Assembly (NCBI GenBank): GCA_003342815.1
Contig: PTEX01000055.1
Location: forward strand, 682,001 to 746,000
DNA from: Eudromia elegans
Taxonomy: Eukaryota; Chordata; Aves; Tinamiformes; Tinamidae
Reading direction: 5' to 3'
DNA: 64,000 nt
Shown here in pieces: positions 32,341-44,200 of this stretch; position 1 is the first letter of the stretch; each line of letters opens with the position of its first letter. The position numbers and the translations under genes were made by a program. The notes below the pieces were generated by a model, which did not search any database, was not told where the DNA came from, and saw nothing but the letters and a program-made list of their open reading frames with translations.

Positions 32341-34484
32341 AGCCATATTGAATAGTGTAAGACGAAAAGGCAAGTTAATTTGTGTTATTTTAGGTGGCAT
32401 AATTCTAAACTGAGATTTTTCCTTCTTCAGATTTTTCATCCTCAAATAGATTTCCTACTCACACTGTGTTTGTTTGTTTGTTTAAAGTATGTCTCTTGGA
32501 ATTGTAGCGGGCTTGGACGACTTTCCATATGCTGCCATTCAGTTCCCACAACAGTTAACTCCCAGGCTTTGAGCTACATGACTTGCCAGTTACTGAGTGA
32601 TGCCATTTGAAGCACAGCCTCAGATGATGCGCCTGGGGCCGTCGGCTTGGCATGCCTCAGACATTTTGAGCAATGGGAGGACTGCACACTTATTTTTGAG
32701 GGAGTCATTGTCAGTCATTATTTGCTCCCCGCTACTTTCAAAGGCTAATGGTTGGAGAAGATAACCTTCAGCTTCTTCAGGGAAGTACTTCAAGAGCTTT
32801 GGGGAAATCTGAACAGATCATGGACCTATGTGGAAGGAGAGGATCTTTTTCATGCTCATCTCTGAATACTCTCACTTGCAAATGACCTTAGTAAGTCCAG
32901 AACTTATTCCTCTTCATTTTACTGTCCAGAGAAAAATACCTCATTTATGCAGAGATATGAACCAAGCACTAACTGCAATCTTTGTACTCTTCTTTTTTTC
33001 CTTTCCTATTGTTCTAACTCATGAAGGAGATAGATTGTCCTTCTCTCCTGTCAAGTTTTACTGTGCTTCCAGCAACATTGTGTCTGAGCACCCATCCCAC
33101 GTAGTTATTTCAGACCACTGCTTTTGGGAGACCTGCTTCTTCAGATACTATTTCTTGCTTCATTAACACTAACCTCTCTACTACATTTCCAGCTATGTTG
33201 TTTGTTCCTTATGATTGAGTCTCAGATGGTCAAGATTCTGGTGCGATCACCATTAACATTTTTCTGCAGGTTTAAATGCCAGCAAGACTGGAAGCTCCCC
33301 AGGTTGTTTACTGAGTGGCCTTTTTTAGACTGTGATATCCTGTCTTAAGAAGTTGTTTTGAACCCCGGGAAACCAGGGCTCATGACAGAAAATTTATGAT
33401 TGGGGTGAGTGGCTCTGTTTAACTAATCATTAAACAAGTTAGCCCCAGTAAAACTTCTTCCTCTTGTATTTGATGTTCTTGACTGCTTGTGTATATAAAT
33501 TCACATTATGACATGTTAATGGACAGCCTGGTTTTAAGGACGAACCAAGTCACTTGGGCAAGCTTATTGACAACAGCCAGTCTGCATTAGCAGGAACAGT
33601 GAGCAGTTAGGAAGTTAACAGGGAAGGGGCTATAGAATACCCTTACATGCTCACAAAAATCAGCTGTAGCCAATGCTGCTAATTCTTTTATGAGATAAAA
33701 GAAGAGAAACAGTGGGAGAACTTGTTCCATAGCTTTTGTAACTGTTGTAATGATGGCAGAGAACCTGAGCAATTACTTTTCCTAGTGATGTGCTGGATTT
33801 GTAGTCTTAGCAGGATGCCAGTTTTGCTAGGTGGTTCTTAGCATTGAATGGTGCTTACACATGGTTAAATTATGTTTAACTCTGATAAATGACTCTCAGA
33901 GATGGTCAAAAATTGCTGTCTCACAAAAATGCCACTTTTGTGTCTAAAGGGAAGATAGTGCTGCATAACTACATATTATATTACATATTATTTTTATTTA
34001 AATAATTAAAGTATTTTCTGGAAAACAGACTTAGATTTTTTTTTCACATATACACAAAAACTTAAGTGTTAAATTCACTCAAAATATATGTAACTCAAAA
34101 TTATCTTCATTAGCTTCAAGGAGAATTGAACAGACCTGAGAACAATCTAGATCTCTTGTAAGAACCACCAATTGTATCGTGGAACATTGCAAAGTGACAG
34201 GGAATTTGTAATTCTAAGACATCCTCAAAGCATCTCTTTAGCACCCATCTGTTGAACCATATAGAGAAGAAGGCTCAGGTTTTCTGCTAGGCCCATGGTC
34301 TTAGCAATCTTAAACACTTGGCAAGTTCCAGCTGGGTTTCACCTAGCATTAATGTATCAAATTTGTTTTTCCTTTGGCTATGACTTTCAGATATGACAAG
34401 CAAAATGGGGTCCACAAAATAGAAAGAAAAAGGGGAGGGGAGGAGCACACCATGTTCACAGTGTATTTTTATACATATTTACAG
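32341..34484. other. Upstream region of MAS1, non-coding
   Basis: No exon or repeat family recognised; only short open frames. It ends at a good acceptor (tttacag, 34484) just before the MAS1 coding exon, so at least part of this interval is probably a MAS1 5' UTR intron. Confidence 0.5.
34473..34484 (+). other. MAS1: Probable 3' splice site before the MAS1 coding exon
   Basis: A pyrimidine-leaning tract ending in tttacag, 37 bases before the MAS1 ATG. MAS1 coding sequence is intronless in vertebrates but has spliced 5' UTR exons, so this is a plausible acceptor. It is inferred, not proven. Confidence 0.5.
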
Positions 34485-34521
34485 AAGGAAGAGCTGTGTT
34501 ATCCAAACTTGAGCTTTCCCC

Positions 34522-35511
34522 ATGGATGAGTCAAACATAACGTTTCATCCCAGCGAAGGCCCAGAGAACATCTCAATGCACAGAAACATTTCTGCACAGG
34601 AAATGGTCTGGGAGATATTGACCCCACTTTGGGTAATTGTGATCATCTCCTTCCTGGGTTTTTGTGAAAATGGAATTGTCCTCTGGTGCCTCTGCTTCCA
34701 GATCAAAAGAAACCCCTTCACTGTGTACATCACACATCTGTCCATTGCTGATATCTCCTTACTGCTTTGTACCTTTATTCTGTCAGTTGAGTACATTGCT
34801 GGTTTTGGATCCTCATATGGTGTTTACTATTATATAACCACCACACTCTCTATTGTCTTCCTTCTCGGATATAATACTGGTCTCTATCTCCTGACAGCCA
34901 TCAGTATTGAGAGGTGTCTGTCTATTGTTTACCCCATCTGGTACCGTTGCCACCGGTCACAGCACCAATCAGCAATTGTATGTGCAGTTCTGTGGACTCT
35001 GTCTTTTTTGATGACAGTAGCTGAACACTTAACATGCAAAGATGACTTAACAAATGAACAATTTGACAATGCCAACCATTGCCAAGCAGTGCTCATCTTC
35101 GCATGGATCTTGACTTTCATGATCTTCATTCCCCTAATGATTTTATCCAGCCTGATCTTGATAATTAGGATTCATCGTAACTCCTTGAGACCTCATTCGT
35201 CAAAGCTCTACATCATCATTGTGGCCACAATCATTGTCTTCCTCATTTTTGCCATGCCCATGAGGCTGTTGTATCTTCTGAATTATCACCACCGATCGTC
35301 TTTGCTCAGCCAGCAGAACTATGTCACCGTTGTTCTCTCCACCGTTAACAGCAGCATCAACCCCCTTGTTTACTTCTTTGTAGGAAGCAGCAAGAAGAAG
35401 CGGTTCAAGGAGAGTCTCAAAGTGGTTCTTAGTAGAGCACTTGCTGATGGGTTGCGGCCAAGAAGCCAGGAAGCTGGCACCAGCTTGGATATAGCTGAAA
35501 CAATTTTTTAA
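34522..35511 (+). CDS. MAS1: MAS1 proto-oncogene, G protein-coupled receptor
   Basis: An intact single-exon class A GPCR of 329 aa (the mammalian protein is about 325). MAS1 is a plasma-membrane receptor of the MAS/MRGPR family reported to respond to angiotensin-(1-7). Seen in the sequence: an N-terminus with three N-glycosylation sequons (N5, N16, N22); seven hydrophobic helices at roughly 33-59, 66-90, 103-132, 149-168, 188-217, 228-254 and 265-287; ENGIVLWCLCF in helix 1; RNPFTVYITHLSIADISLL in helix 2; ERCLS at 130-134 in place of DRY; NPLVY at 280-284 as NPxxY; and a basic tail (GSSKKKRFKESLKVVL) typical of MAS1. As in this family there is no helix-3 cysteine for the usual extracellular disulfide. 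An acceptor at 34484 puts the start codon 38 bases into a coding exon preceded by 5' UTR exons. The start matches the family's M-D-x-S-N opening. MRGPRH is the alternative, but tail and helix sequences favour MAS1. Confidence 0.95.
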   Translation: MDESNITFHPSEGPENISMHRNISAQEMVWEILTPLWVIVIISFLGFCENGIVLWCLCFQIKRNPFTVYITHLSIADISLLLCTFILSVEYIAGFGSSYGVYYYITTTLSIVFLLGYNTGLYLLTAISIERCLSIVYPIWYRCHRSQHQSAIVCAVLWTLSFLMTVAEHLTCKDDLTNEQFDNANHCQAVLIFAWILTFMIFIPLMILSSLILIIRIHRNSLRPHSSKLYIIIVATIIVFLIFAMPMRLLYLLNYHHRSSLLSQQNYVTVVLSTVNSSINPLVYFFVGSSKKKRFKESLKVVLSRALADGLRPRSQEAGTSLDIAETIF

Positions 35512-35559
35512 ATCTTAAGGACAAAACTCTAGGGGCAAATAATTGGACCTGCAAGATTT

Positions 35560-35678
35560 AATAAACTGCTGCAAAACTTTTAAAAAAAAAAAATCTTCCA
35601 TAGAATGTAAAAGGCAGTGGTGAAATGGTACTGTTATCTTTGGTGGTTGAGCAATGGAAAAATACGGATTAGAATAAA
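35560..35678 (+). terminator. MAS1: Poly(A) signals of MAS1
   Basis: AATAAA at 35560-35565 and again at 35673-35678, within 170 bases of the MAS1 stop codon. Either or both could be used, giving a short 3' UTR. Confidence 0.6.
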
Positions 35679-35679
35679 G

Positions 35680-37607
35680 ATAACTTTTATTTGTATTTTC
35701 TTAATTATTCAAACACACGCTACATTGTGATGTGGCTCCGTAAGTCAAGGATACCACAGTGGAAAAGAGACAGGCCAAGAGAGAATATAAAAAAAAGGAC
35801 ATAGAAATATGTTATAAATAGTGTGACCTTTATAGGAGCTCTGAGCACTCATAAATGCTATTGAAGTCATCAGGGCCTGTGTGTATTCACATTTTTAAAC
35901 GTCAAGCCCACTAAACACAAGATTCACATTAGATATGGGGATTTAGTTTCCGTTATTTCCAATTTGTTTAAGTGCACAAAAGAGCTGCTCCCCAGGGGGA
36001 ACAGAAGGAGAAATTCACATGTGAGATTAAGTCCACATACTTACCCACAAGCTTTCAGTGTAGCTTCGGTCTAACAAGACATTGAAGTGTATGCTAAATA
36101 GTCAAGTTTCTCTGTGTCTTCAGAGCCACTTTAAAGTCAATTTTCCAAGTATATGTTGCATAATTTCCAGTGAAATCAACATTTTTTTGATTCCTCCTTC
36201 AAGATTCCTTGGATAATTTGGTACCTGACACACAGGAGTAGCAACATAGGAGCGTTGTTGGCTCTCAGAGGGATTTTTGCCCTAATTGTGAGGGGTGGGG
36301 CTGGCGTATCTCCAAATGTGAGTGTTCCTGTAGGTTTAGTCATTCAGGGAGTCTATGAGAAACTTGGTCCTAATGTTTACTGTCTTGGCCATGTATTCAT
36401 AATTTAGCTGCCCTCTAGAGATTATATATATTGCCTTTGTGCTCTGTTTTATAATAGTTTTATGACAATAGGAAAAAAGTTACCTCTGGTGATACATTAC
36501 AGGAGCTACACCTCAGTGACAACATTCCAGCTGACTGCCTCATTCTGTATACCAGGGTACTGGGACTGGCATTTTGTGGAGTTTAATACTTAGGGCCACT
36601 TGCCCAACTATAGATGCGGAGAAGAGGAGAACAGCAAGTAAGGGATGGGCCTAGATCAGGTTTATCACACAGACACAGAGCTGCAGGTTCTTGGCAGTCA
36701 GAGGGCTACCACACTTTTTTAGAGAGACATCCATGAGATGCATTGCTTCCAGTCCCCACTGAGCTCCATTTTCAGCGGGAACTGAGAGCTCCCGCCACAG
36801 GCAGAGGCAACATCTTCAGCTTCCCGCCAAGTTTCCATTGGCACACTCAACAGCTAATTGGGGAAAGAAAAATACAACCTAACCCTCCTTTGCTGAAAGA
36901 CTGCCAGCTCTGGAATGAGGAAGATGCTAGGTTAAGACCTAGGATCGGATGGGAATTCATGCAGAAAAGAGATGGCAGAGGGACAAGTACTCCTTCTACA
37001 CAGGCCCTCTTCTCTCGTTAAATCTAAGTGTTGCAGTTTAGAGAAGACTGAGGAAAAGGAAGAGATTAGTCCAGTATCTTCCCACTTCCCCTACTCAATC
37101 AAAACCCTCTCCTATGATAACCCCTCGTATGTCCTAGTATTTCACTTTGAAACTTCAATCCCAGGCTACCCACCTCTGCTGATCTACGTGGTAGCTGACT
37201 GCAGTAATCTTCTGCCTCTCCCTTTGGGTATTAATCTACCATATTATTGGAATGACATATCAACAGAGCAGCTTCACTCTACAGACGGACCGTGCAGGAT
37301 AAGGCTGGCAGCTTTGTGGACATCCTGGGGGAGATAGTGAGAATGAGTGTGTGGTGTGTGCACAGATGTGCTGGAGGCTTGGGAGACAGTTAGGGCATTT
37401 ATCAACACTGAAAATAAGCTATCAACTAGAACACTATGGTAGATCTAGCCCAGAAACAAAATGAAACAAAACAAAAGAAACAAAAAGACCCCGCTCTTCC
37501 CTAAAGCCATGCAGCGGGCAGTGTTGTCCAAATCCCAACACTTACCTCAAGACTCTTTGCAATAACCATATGGAAAAACAGAGTAAGAAGCAAAGGTGGA
37601 GAGGGGG
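35680..37607. other. Intergenic, nothing recognised
   Basis: AT-rich downstream flank of MAS1. An A-rich AAAC/AAAG stretch lies at about 37456-37484. No exon, repeat family or RNA gene recognised. Confidence 0.5.
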
Positions 37608-38270
37608 GTGGTGGTTGACAGCCAGCTGAACAGGAGCCAGCAGCATGCCCAGGTGGCCAAGAAGGCGGAGGGCCTCCTGGCTTCTTCAGGAACAGTGTGG
37701 CCAGCAGGACCAGGGAAAGGATCATCCCCCTGTACTTGGTGCTGGTGAGACTGCACCTTGAATACTGTTTGGTTTGGGGCCTGCCACTACAAGGAGGACA
37801 CTGAGGTGCTGGAGCGTGTCCAAAGGAGGGCAGTGAAGCTGGTGAAGGGGCTGGCACACAGACCTCATGAGGAGCAGCTGAGGGAACTGGGGGTGTTTAG
37901 TCTGGAGGATGCTCAGGGGAGACCTTATCGCCCTCTATAACTGCCCGAAAGGAGGTCGTAGTGAGGTGGGGGTCGATCTCTTCTCCAAAATACTTACCCA
38001 TAAGACAAGAGGAAATGGCCTCAAGTTGTGCTAGGGGAGGTTCAGATCAGACATTAGGAAGAATTTCTACATGGAAAAAGTGGTGAAGCCCTGGAACAGG
38101 CTGCCAGGGAAGTGGTGGAGTCACTGTCCCTGACAGGGTTCAAGAAATGTGTAAATGAGGCACTTAGGGATGTGGTTTAGCAGGCAGGGTGTTGAAGGGC
38201 TTATGGTTAGACTCAATGATCTTAAAAGTCTTTTCCAGCCATAATGATTCTATCATTCTATTCTATGAAA
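37608..38270 (+). mobile_element. CR1 LINE 3' fragment, plus strand
   Basis: A 5'-truncated CR1. It starts with [20 protein letters not shown] and, after frameshifts, reads [20 protein letters not shown] and [17 protein letters not shown]. It continues as non-frame sequence (accagaggaaatggcctcaag-type and ggaacaggctgccagggaagtgg blocks) and ends in the octamer-like attctatcattctattctatg near 38248-38267. It differs from the two minus-strand copies and looks like a separate CR1 subfamily. Confidence 0.9.
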
Positions 38271-41200
38271 GTTGCAGGAAGTGTATTCAGAACTTACTTC
38301 CATTGTAATCACACAGGTAACCAGCTCACTTGGGTGATTCCGGTGAGATAAGTTCTACTAGTTATAGTGCTTAAATGGACCCCAGCTATTACAAAGGAAT
38401 CAGTATGCATTCATCTGGGACAACAGATCCAAAGAGGCAATAACAAGCAACAGAGTGACTTGGATATCTGCAAGTTGCACAAGGTGCTCTAAGACTTAAC
38501 GTCTTACCCCACTTTACCTGTGGCTGTGCATATCCTCAAACTTAGCTGAGTTAGTACCCACTGCCTACAAGTGAGTTTACAGAGCGAAGATTTAACACTC
38601 ATTATGAAAGAAACATCTAGAGGCATAAACAGACAGCAAGCAGATGGAAAATGAGTAATGTTTCCCAGCAGATAAAAAGAATATCTTAGGGAAGTGCTTT
38701 CTTTTCTCGCAGTGCATGATGACTCTTCTCTTTGCAGACAGGCAGTAATGCAAGCGGAACTGATAAGTACTGTATTCCACTATTAAAATATCCAGGGAAA
38801 ACATGACATTTCGTTTATTGTACAACAAGAATGTGATCCTCCACAAGCTTGCATTTTTAAATGATTTGCGTCAGTTGGAGAAGGTAAATTAACCCTGGGC
38901 TGATCAAGTGGCGTTAATAAGTACGTTGCAGCAGTGTAGATCAGGAAGGATTGCCTTGCAGGGATAGTACAAGCTATGGAGTCGAGAGATGTTGGTTCCA
39001 GTTTTATGCACTTCTGGCATTAAATCTTTTCTGTACCTCACTTTCCTGCTTTTAAAATTAGGATGATATTGTTTTCTCTCCTGTATTATGTCTCCAATGT
39101 TTACACTTTAAACAGTATGGAACAGAAGGCATCTTTTGATTTGTAAACCTGTAGTGCCCACTGTAATATGGACTGCAGTACTGGTGTGTAATCAAAGCAA
39201 GGATTTGTTCAGGGAAAAAATGTCTGGTACAGAATTTTATTAATACTTTATTTAGCGTATGCCTATCATATTTGCTACTAATGAGTGCTGTGTGATATAA
39301 AAGTATGGTCAAAAGGGCAGGGATGGTAGTGAACTCCCTTGCACTACACAGAGCTTTTTCCTGTAATAGGTACAACCACCAGTGGACAGACTGACATGGG
39401 GCAGACCGCTGTACCAGAAAGACAAAATGGATTTATGCAGCAACTTTCCTCTCTATGCCATTGATTCTGTGAGTGATCCTTGAGGTGACAAGGGCAGAGG
39501 GGTGAGGGAGAACATACTGCTCAGTTTACTTCTGGCCTGGAAATCCTCTAAGGGAAGCTGAAATGCTTCAGTTCCACTGGTTGCTGAAACATAAGGAAAT
39601 CTCACCTTACTCCCTTCCCTAACATTAAAGTAATCAACGTGTTGACAGCTGTTCTTATTGTAATGCCCCAGATAACTTTTGGGGGAGAGGACATGAGGGA
39701 CAGCTCCTTTATAGGGTCATACAAAATGTCCTAGATAGCTCTTCAGTAAGGTCCTGGGCAATTTCCTCCTCCAGATGCCAGTGGTGGCCTGTATTCACTC
39801 GGGAGAGATTCCCTCCTGTCTGCTCTACCTCTGCCAATTTCTGGATGACAGTGATCCCATAGATAAAGTGCTGTGAGCAGAGATGTTCAGCACAGAGTGT
39901 CCTGTATGACTTACTGAATTCCCTGTATGATAGATACCTGATCAGACTGTGCCCAGGGAGATTGTTTGAATTGCGAGCTGACATGTTATTACCCATTTTG
40001 CATTTTTCCCTTGTGCTACTTTCTTGACCTAGAAATATTCAAAGCCTTAGTCAGTTATGCTGCACCTAGACTGTGTACCCTGGTCCTTGAGATGGGATAT
40101 GCACCCCTTCAGTAACCCCCTTGAGTATGTAGGTGAGTCAGGATGAGACCCAGCTGCCTGCCTACATCCCCTTCTACCCCAGAGCTGCAGGTTTCTGACA
40201 GAAGGGACAGCCAGCTGCCTCTCTTCAGTTACTCCTTTAGTTCAAGCAGTGGCATCCATGGCCAGTTGATCTTTGTGGTGAGGAGGCTGGTCAACAGAGG
40301 ATATTCTCAGATGGTAATTAGGTCATGGAAAAAAAATTATTTGTTTGATACGGACTGGCATGTGTGTGCAGCTGCCGTAACGAGCTGCCTGTCATGATGA
40401 GCGTGTTTCGCTGCCTTCCTTTCTTTCTGCAGGTAGAAATCATTTCTTAAAATCTACTATTTAGAGCTTTTAGCTACATGTATGAGACAGGGCTAGACAG
40501 GTTTTCATTTGGTTGCTAGTCCACTTGAGTGCTAATGTGACAACCACATGGAATTATTTCTGCTTTTTCAATTGACTCTTATAAATCCTACAACCTTTCT
40601 AATCTGCATTAACAGAAAAGAAATGCAAAATCCTACGATTCAGAGATGAGATACTGAGATGTGGTAGCCTGGGCAATTCTAATGGTTTCTCTTTGCGCAG
40701 AATGATGCAATTATTCATTATGTGATTACAATCTTTTTGTTTTTTAATTTATTTTTCAAAATGGACTCTTGCCTGATTAAGCGCACAGGCCAAACCTGCT
40801 TTTGGTATAGTAAATGTTTCCAGATCCTTGCTTTGTTTGATTCAGAAATACAGACAGTAGGAAAAGAGCAGGAATAGATACAGCAATGGTCATCTTGCCA
40901 CAAAACCTGTCTCCAGCAGTGGTCACAAGCAGATCCCTACAGGGCAGAAAGAACTGGGCAAGTATATAACACACCTCTGCTCGTCCTTTCAAAGTCTCTA
41001 GCAATTTTCAGCTCAGAAGCTTCCAGATCTGGAAGTCTTTCTATTCAGTAACTGCCAAAGAATGTATCTCTCTCATATACATTTGATTTGCACTAGTGAC
41101 CAAATAAACTTTTGGTATTTCACATTGTGTTTCAGAGCTTAATGAAATATTTTGTGAAAACTATCTTCTTTTTGGACTTTTTCAGCCTGCTATTTTCTAG

Positions 41201-44200
41201 TTCTTTTTATTACCCCAAATTCTTGTATTGGAAAAATAAATAAATAAACACTAAAAAAGAACAGTCTCTCTCTCTTGGCTTCTTTGATTTGACATATCTC
41301 TGTTGTAGTTCCATCAGCCATCTCCCCTTCAGCTTCCTGAAACAAACAAACAAACAAACAAACATAAAGAACAAGACAAAACACAACTACCCTATTTTTA
41401 TGGAGTCCTCTTTTTGACATTGACTGCAATTATCTGGAATATTAAGTTCATCATAGTAGCTAGTATATAGCAAGATTTAGTTAGTGGCATATTGAACTAA
41501 CTCCTATATGCTGAATCATGCAAATACATTTTTTCTTATTACAACTGCAATTTTAGACCATACATTCTAAATCTATATTAATACCTTTGTTAGTGTGATT
41601 ATATCTTCAGCTTTCTTCAATTTACTATAATATTCCACCACTAACACTTTCTATATCTCTTTCCTTTGTAGTTTGTCCCTTACTATTACAGGGTCACACT
41701 GCAGGATTGTCCTCTGGAGCAGGAACTAAATTCTGATTTGAATTCTATCATTCTATTGCTACTAAGTTGAAAGCGATGCTAATCAAGTGATTCTGATTTT
41801 TTTTAGAGCTTGTCACAATCTGTAAACTTTCTTAGCTGAACTCCCACTTGAAGCTCCTAGTTTGGGCACACATGGTTGCAACAAGTATCACTAAGAACTG
41901 TGTACTGAATGTATTAATTGCTGCATACTGTTAAATATCCTGATGAAGAGGTCCCATGTATCTGAAATTCTGAACTTAATTGCTCTGACTCCACTTTCTG
42001 TAGATCTGAAGTAACAGTACCTCCTCCTAAGGTAGAGCAGAGCAGTTTTTCTTGTTGTGTGGACTATAGAGTGCTTAGATACTACAGCGATGAGTTTCAC
42101 TGCGAAGCCCTCACAGAAACGACTGATTTTGTTTCATTTCTAAGCGTAAACAGTGTCCAATAAGCAAGGCTTGAAGCCACTCCTTGAGCAATAGTAGAAA
42201 ACAAACAAAGGTGCTGATCATGCTCTTTCTTATGCACTGAAAGAAGCATGGTCCTTATGGAAGATGGGAAGGGAGATTTTATTTAAAAAAAACATTATTA
42301 TGTATTAAGCCTAGGATGCTCTACCTTTTGAATGTAATACCTTCTGACTTTAATAATGTTCTCCTAATCCAGTACTCGTGTGCAACAGTGAATGCCTATG
42401 CAAAACATTTTTCAGTACTAAGCAAATGCTGGTGAGACTGCTGTCTGCATGGTGTGAGCACAAGGTACCAACCGGAAGGCAGTGCAATGGGAGAGGTTCA
42501 CAGATTCCAAGAACTCCTAAAGCTGCTGGCACCATGAGACAAGCTGATAGCACATACCCTCACTGTTGCTCTAATGTCTACCACAAGGAACAGGAAGGAA
42601 TATAGTAAGGAAAATCTGGAAAACTGTGAAATACAATGGTGGTAAGGGAAACTGACTAATATAAGTCTGGTTGGTTGACCTGCTGCACTAGGGCTCAGAG
42701 AACCTAATGCTTGTTCCACTTTTGCCAGTGATTTTCTGTTTGTCTTTTAAGTCCTCTAAAAATCATACAGCCTCAGCTTTCCAATTTGCTATATGTAAAC
42801 AGTAGCAAAAATCCTCTAATGGAGAATGCTTAGAAACTAGTAAAAAGCTTCTCATAACCTCTTTTTTTTTTCCTGTCTTTTTTTTTCTCATTAATTTCTT
42901 TCTTCTCGGAATCAATGGGTTATTGCTGTCATCACAGTCCCAAGGGAAGCTGATGGCTCAAAGGCCCTAAAACTAATCTGGTTTACTAATCTATTTATCC
43001 AAGAAATATGTATCTTTACTGGCCTCAAAAAGTGTTGTGGGAGGGAAAGATGAAAGATAGAGAAGTGGGTTTTTTTCTTGTGGAACAGAACTTATTTTAA
43101 ATTAAATTTATGCTAACAATGGATCCTGACAATTGGATATTACAGCAATTAAATGTTAATAGCAATGATAAAAGGTAATAGATTGAAAAACAGATCACAT
43201 TGAAATAAAGAAAAAGATCATCAAAATATTTACAGAAGCAAGTACTTCTAGAAATAAGCATAAAGTGTCTAGTGAAGATAGCTAAAACTTTAATAGTTAT
43301 GCACAGAAGATGGTGTGAATATCCTACAGTCACTCTTCCGTCCCAGGAGAGGAAAATACTTGCTCAAATGGATCAAGGAAGGATGTTATTTTCCATTCTG
43401 TCTCTGCTCTCTGGATTTATTTTGTCGGTGAAATAGTGATATATGTATTTCAGATAAAACTTATCTTGTTATATATAAGAAAAAAGATATAAGTGAAGAT
43501 TTTCACACTATATATATGTGCTAAGCTTGCTGAAGTCATCCTGAGTTACTCAGTAAAAGGCAATGCTTTCAGTGAGAATAAATATGAACAACCAACAATT
43601 TTTGTTTTGGCTTATTCTGATAATTTCTTCTATAAAACATATGGAGAAATGCACTACTATTACAGGCATGCATTGCTATTGATCCTCTAAGGGAGTTTTT
43701 CTGTTACTTTATTTTTATTCTTCTGCTTCAGATATCTTAAAATATTTTAAAGACAAATGTAATGGAAATAAAATACCCATCTGTATTTAATATAGACATG
43801 GACATATTTATGAATGTAGCTATGAAAATAAATGCATGGATATAGCCAGAATATATGAAAATATACTAGCAAGATAGGCTGATAGAAGAATCAACTGAAT
43901 AAATTATATCACGTTCTCTACTCCTCCACAAATAGCACACTATGCAAGAAATGTTTGCATAGCTTCTTTCCCCTTAGAAGGAGATGAGGAAAGAAAATGC
44001 AGGTTGAGCCCTGAAGCTTTAGATGAAAATTATTTGGTTATTTCTTTGCCTTGTATGAAGCCTGTTAATACTTGAATGTTATGCTGGAAATGGCCTTTTC
44101 ATTTTAGTGTCCTTCAGTTAGAAGGGAAATAAGTCACATTACACTGAGCCAGGAAAAATGAAACAGCTGATACAAATTCATTAGCTGCCTTGTGACAATC

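Noticed and set aside
31163-32445. Open frames of about 380-420 residues crossing the N gap
   Set aside because: They consist of translated TTCC/TTTC repeats and Ns; they are not genes.
34522-35511. Assigning the intact receptor to MRGPRH instead of MAS1
   Set aside because: The tail GSSKKKRFKESLKVVL, the opening residues, and the position next to IGF2R all fit MAS1 better; the pseudogene on the other side fits MRGPRH.
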